A stretch of DNA of 64,000 nt from CAIKMD01 sp036501365 (GTDB taxonomy: Bacteria; Pseudomonadota; Alphaproteobacteria; ATCC43930; CGMCC-115725), in the NCBI GenBank assembly GCA_036501365.1, contig DASYAL010000013.1, forward strand, positions 1-64,000, written 5' to 3'. Position 1 is the first letter of the stretch, and each line of letters starts with the position of its first letter. Of the stretch, positions 63,167 to 64,000 are shown in pieces. A program made the position numbers and the translations under genes. The notes under the pieces are model-generated. The model ran no database searches, was not told where the DNA came from, and saw nothing but the letters and a program-made list of their open reading frames with translations.

Positions 63167-64000
63167 CTAGTCGCCGACCTTGCTGATACCGGGCAGAACC
63201 AGCTTCTCGATCGGCACCTTGCCCTGCGTGTCGCCGATACCGGTCATTTCGTCCATCAGCGCATTGAGATGCTTGCGCGAGATGGTGCCGTCATTCGGGA
63301 AGAAGCCGATCTTTCGCAGATAGTCGTAGCTCTTGCCGACGCTGTCGCGATCGTCGGTCTTCATCTCGCCGGCGAGAATGTCGACAGCCGTGCTCTTGTT
63401 GGCATCGGTATTGAACCAGGCGATGCTCTTGTCGAGCGCGCCCATGAAGCGCACCACCGCTTCGCGATTTTTCTGCGCATAGGCGATCGAGGTATCGGTC
63501 GAGCCGAACGGCAAGTCCTTGGTGTAGTCGATCATCAGCCCGATGCTGTTGAAGCCGGCGGCTTCGGCGAAGAAATTGACCGGCGGCGCCAGCATCGTTG
63601 CATCGGCGCTGCCCGATTTCAGCGCAGCAAAGCGCGCCGCCGTACTACCCGCAACGGTGATGTCGATATCGCTGTCCTTCAGACCCGCGGCCTTGAGCAC
63701 GCGTTCGAGATAGACACGGTTGATGTCGAGCAAACCGCCGATGACGACGGTATGGCCCTTCAGATCCTTGACCGTCTTGATCGTGGATTTTGCGACGATG
63801 TCGTAGGGCGACACGGCTTCGGAAATGCGCAGAATCGCGACTGGTGCGCCGCGCGCGACAGCGTGGATCGGCTCGACCGCACCGATATCGCAGATATCGA
63901 GCGAGCCCGCGACCAGTTGCTGCACGAGGCCGGCTGGCGTCGGGACATAGATGATGTCGAGCTTGACCCCGGCCTGGTCGAAAAAGCCCTGATGGACGCC
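63167..64000 (-). CDS. ABC solute-binding protein (NMT1/THI5-like), tandem copy 3, 5' end cut off by the window
   Basis: Partial gene: the start codon and signal peptide lie beyond position 64000. The visible part begins GVHQGFFDQAGVKLDIIYVP and continues to a stop at 63167, 278 codons including the stop. It contains the same diagnostic pieces as copy 2 (GLVQQLVAGSLDICDIGAVE, VVIGGLLDINRVYLERVLKA, SGSADATMLAPPVNFFAEAA, ending KVGD). It lies directly upstream of copy 2, three bases apart, so the block is one transcript running in from the right. Confidence 0.92.
   Translation of the reverse strand, partial: GVHQGFFDQAGVKLDIIYVPTPAGLVQQLVAGSLDICDIGAVEPIHAVARGAPVAILRISEAVSPYDIVAKSTIKTVKDLKGHTVVIGGLLDINRVYLERVLKAAGLKDSDIDITVAGSTAARFAALKSGSADATMLAPPVNFFAEAAGFNSIGLMIDYTKDLPFGSTDTSIAYAQKNREAVVRFMGALDKSIAWFNTDANKSTAVDILAGEMKTDDRDSVGKSYDYLRKIGFFPNDGTISRKHLNALMDEMTGIGDTQGKVPIEKLVLPGISKVGD

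Overview
The window is high-GC (roughly 65%), gene-dense chromosomal DNA from a Gram-negative bacterium. It is most likely a soil- or water-living alphaproteobacterium of the Hyphomicrobiales/Rhodospirillales type. The grounds are the outer-membrane efflux lipoproteins, the heteromeric RND pump, the richness in ABC solute-binding proteins and aromatic-catabolism families, and a CGTCATTGCG...CGCAATGACG intergenic repeat of the kind scattered through Bradyrhizobium-like genomes. The species cannot be named from the sequence. I see no rRNA, tRNA, CRISPR array, prophage or insertion sequence.

Layout. 0-6.7 kb: a truncated haemoglobin gene with an apparent frameshift, an amidohydrolase, two MFS transporters, a thioesterase, and a TadE/TadG-like pair. 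6.8-17.9 kb: an oxidative catabolic region with an orphan molybdenum-hydroxylase large subunit and a gentisate-dioxygenase-like cupin on the minus strand. The plus-strand run opposite is flavin monooxygenase, two alpha/beta hydrolases, GMC oxidoreductase, cupin, cytochrome c, RidA protein and cupin. 17.9-25.4 kb: a methyl-cycle region. An HTH-methyltransferase fusion, metK, ahcY and a MetF-like gene form one operon; an MFS transporter and a MetE-like protein form a second. Both have the same 11-base word in the upstream region. 25.5-36.9 kb: an MdtABC/MuxABC-type RND efflux operon with its outer-membrane factor, a small unknown gene, and a second outer-membrane factor. 37-43 kb: gltB-gltD glutamate synthase, ending in a hairpin made partly from coding sequence.

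43.2-48.8 kb: a four-gene, mostly translationally coupled cassette (MFS transporter, PLP-dependent lyase/desulfurase-like protein, ATP-grasp ligase, PLP-dependent group II decarboxylase). It looks like a small biosynthesis-and-export pathway I cannot match to a named product, and it is my best candidate for an undescribed system. 48.9-58 kb: a lone solute-binding protein, then a long minus-strand catabolic/uptake operon. It runs FAD hydroxylase, ring-cleavage-type cupin, dihydroxyphthalate-decarboxylase-like protein, class II aldolase, ABC permease, ATPase, permease and luciferase-like monooxygenase. 58-64 kb: divergent royal-jelly/SMP-30-like and amidohydrolase genes, then three related solute-binding proteins interleaved with an LVIVD-repeat protein. 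The last of these runs off the right edge.

The catabolic and uptake clusters suggest an organism that scavenges aromatic or heterocyclic acids. The methyl-cycle, efflux and glutamate synthase genes are housekeeping or envelope functions lying between them. Intergenic gaps are all shorter than about 300 bases.
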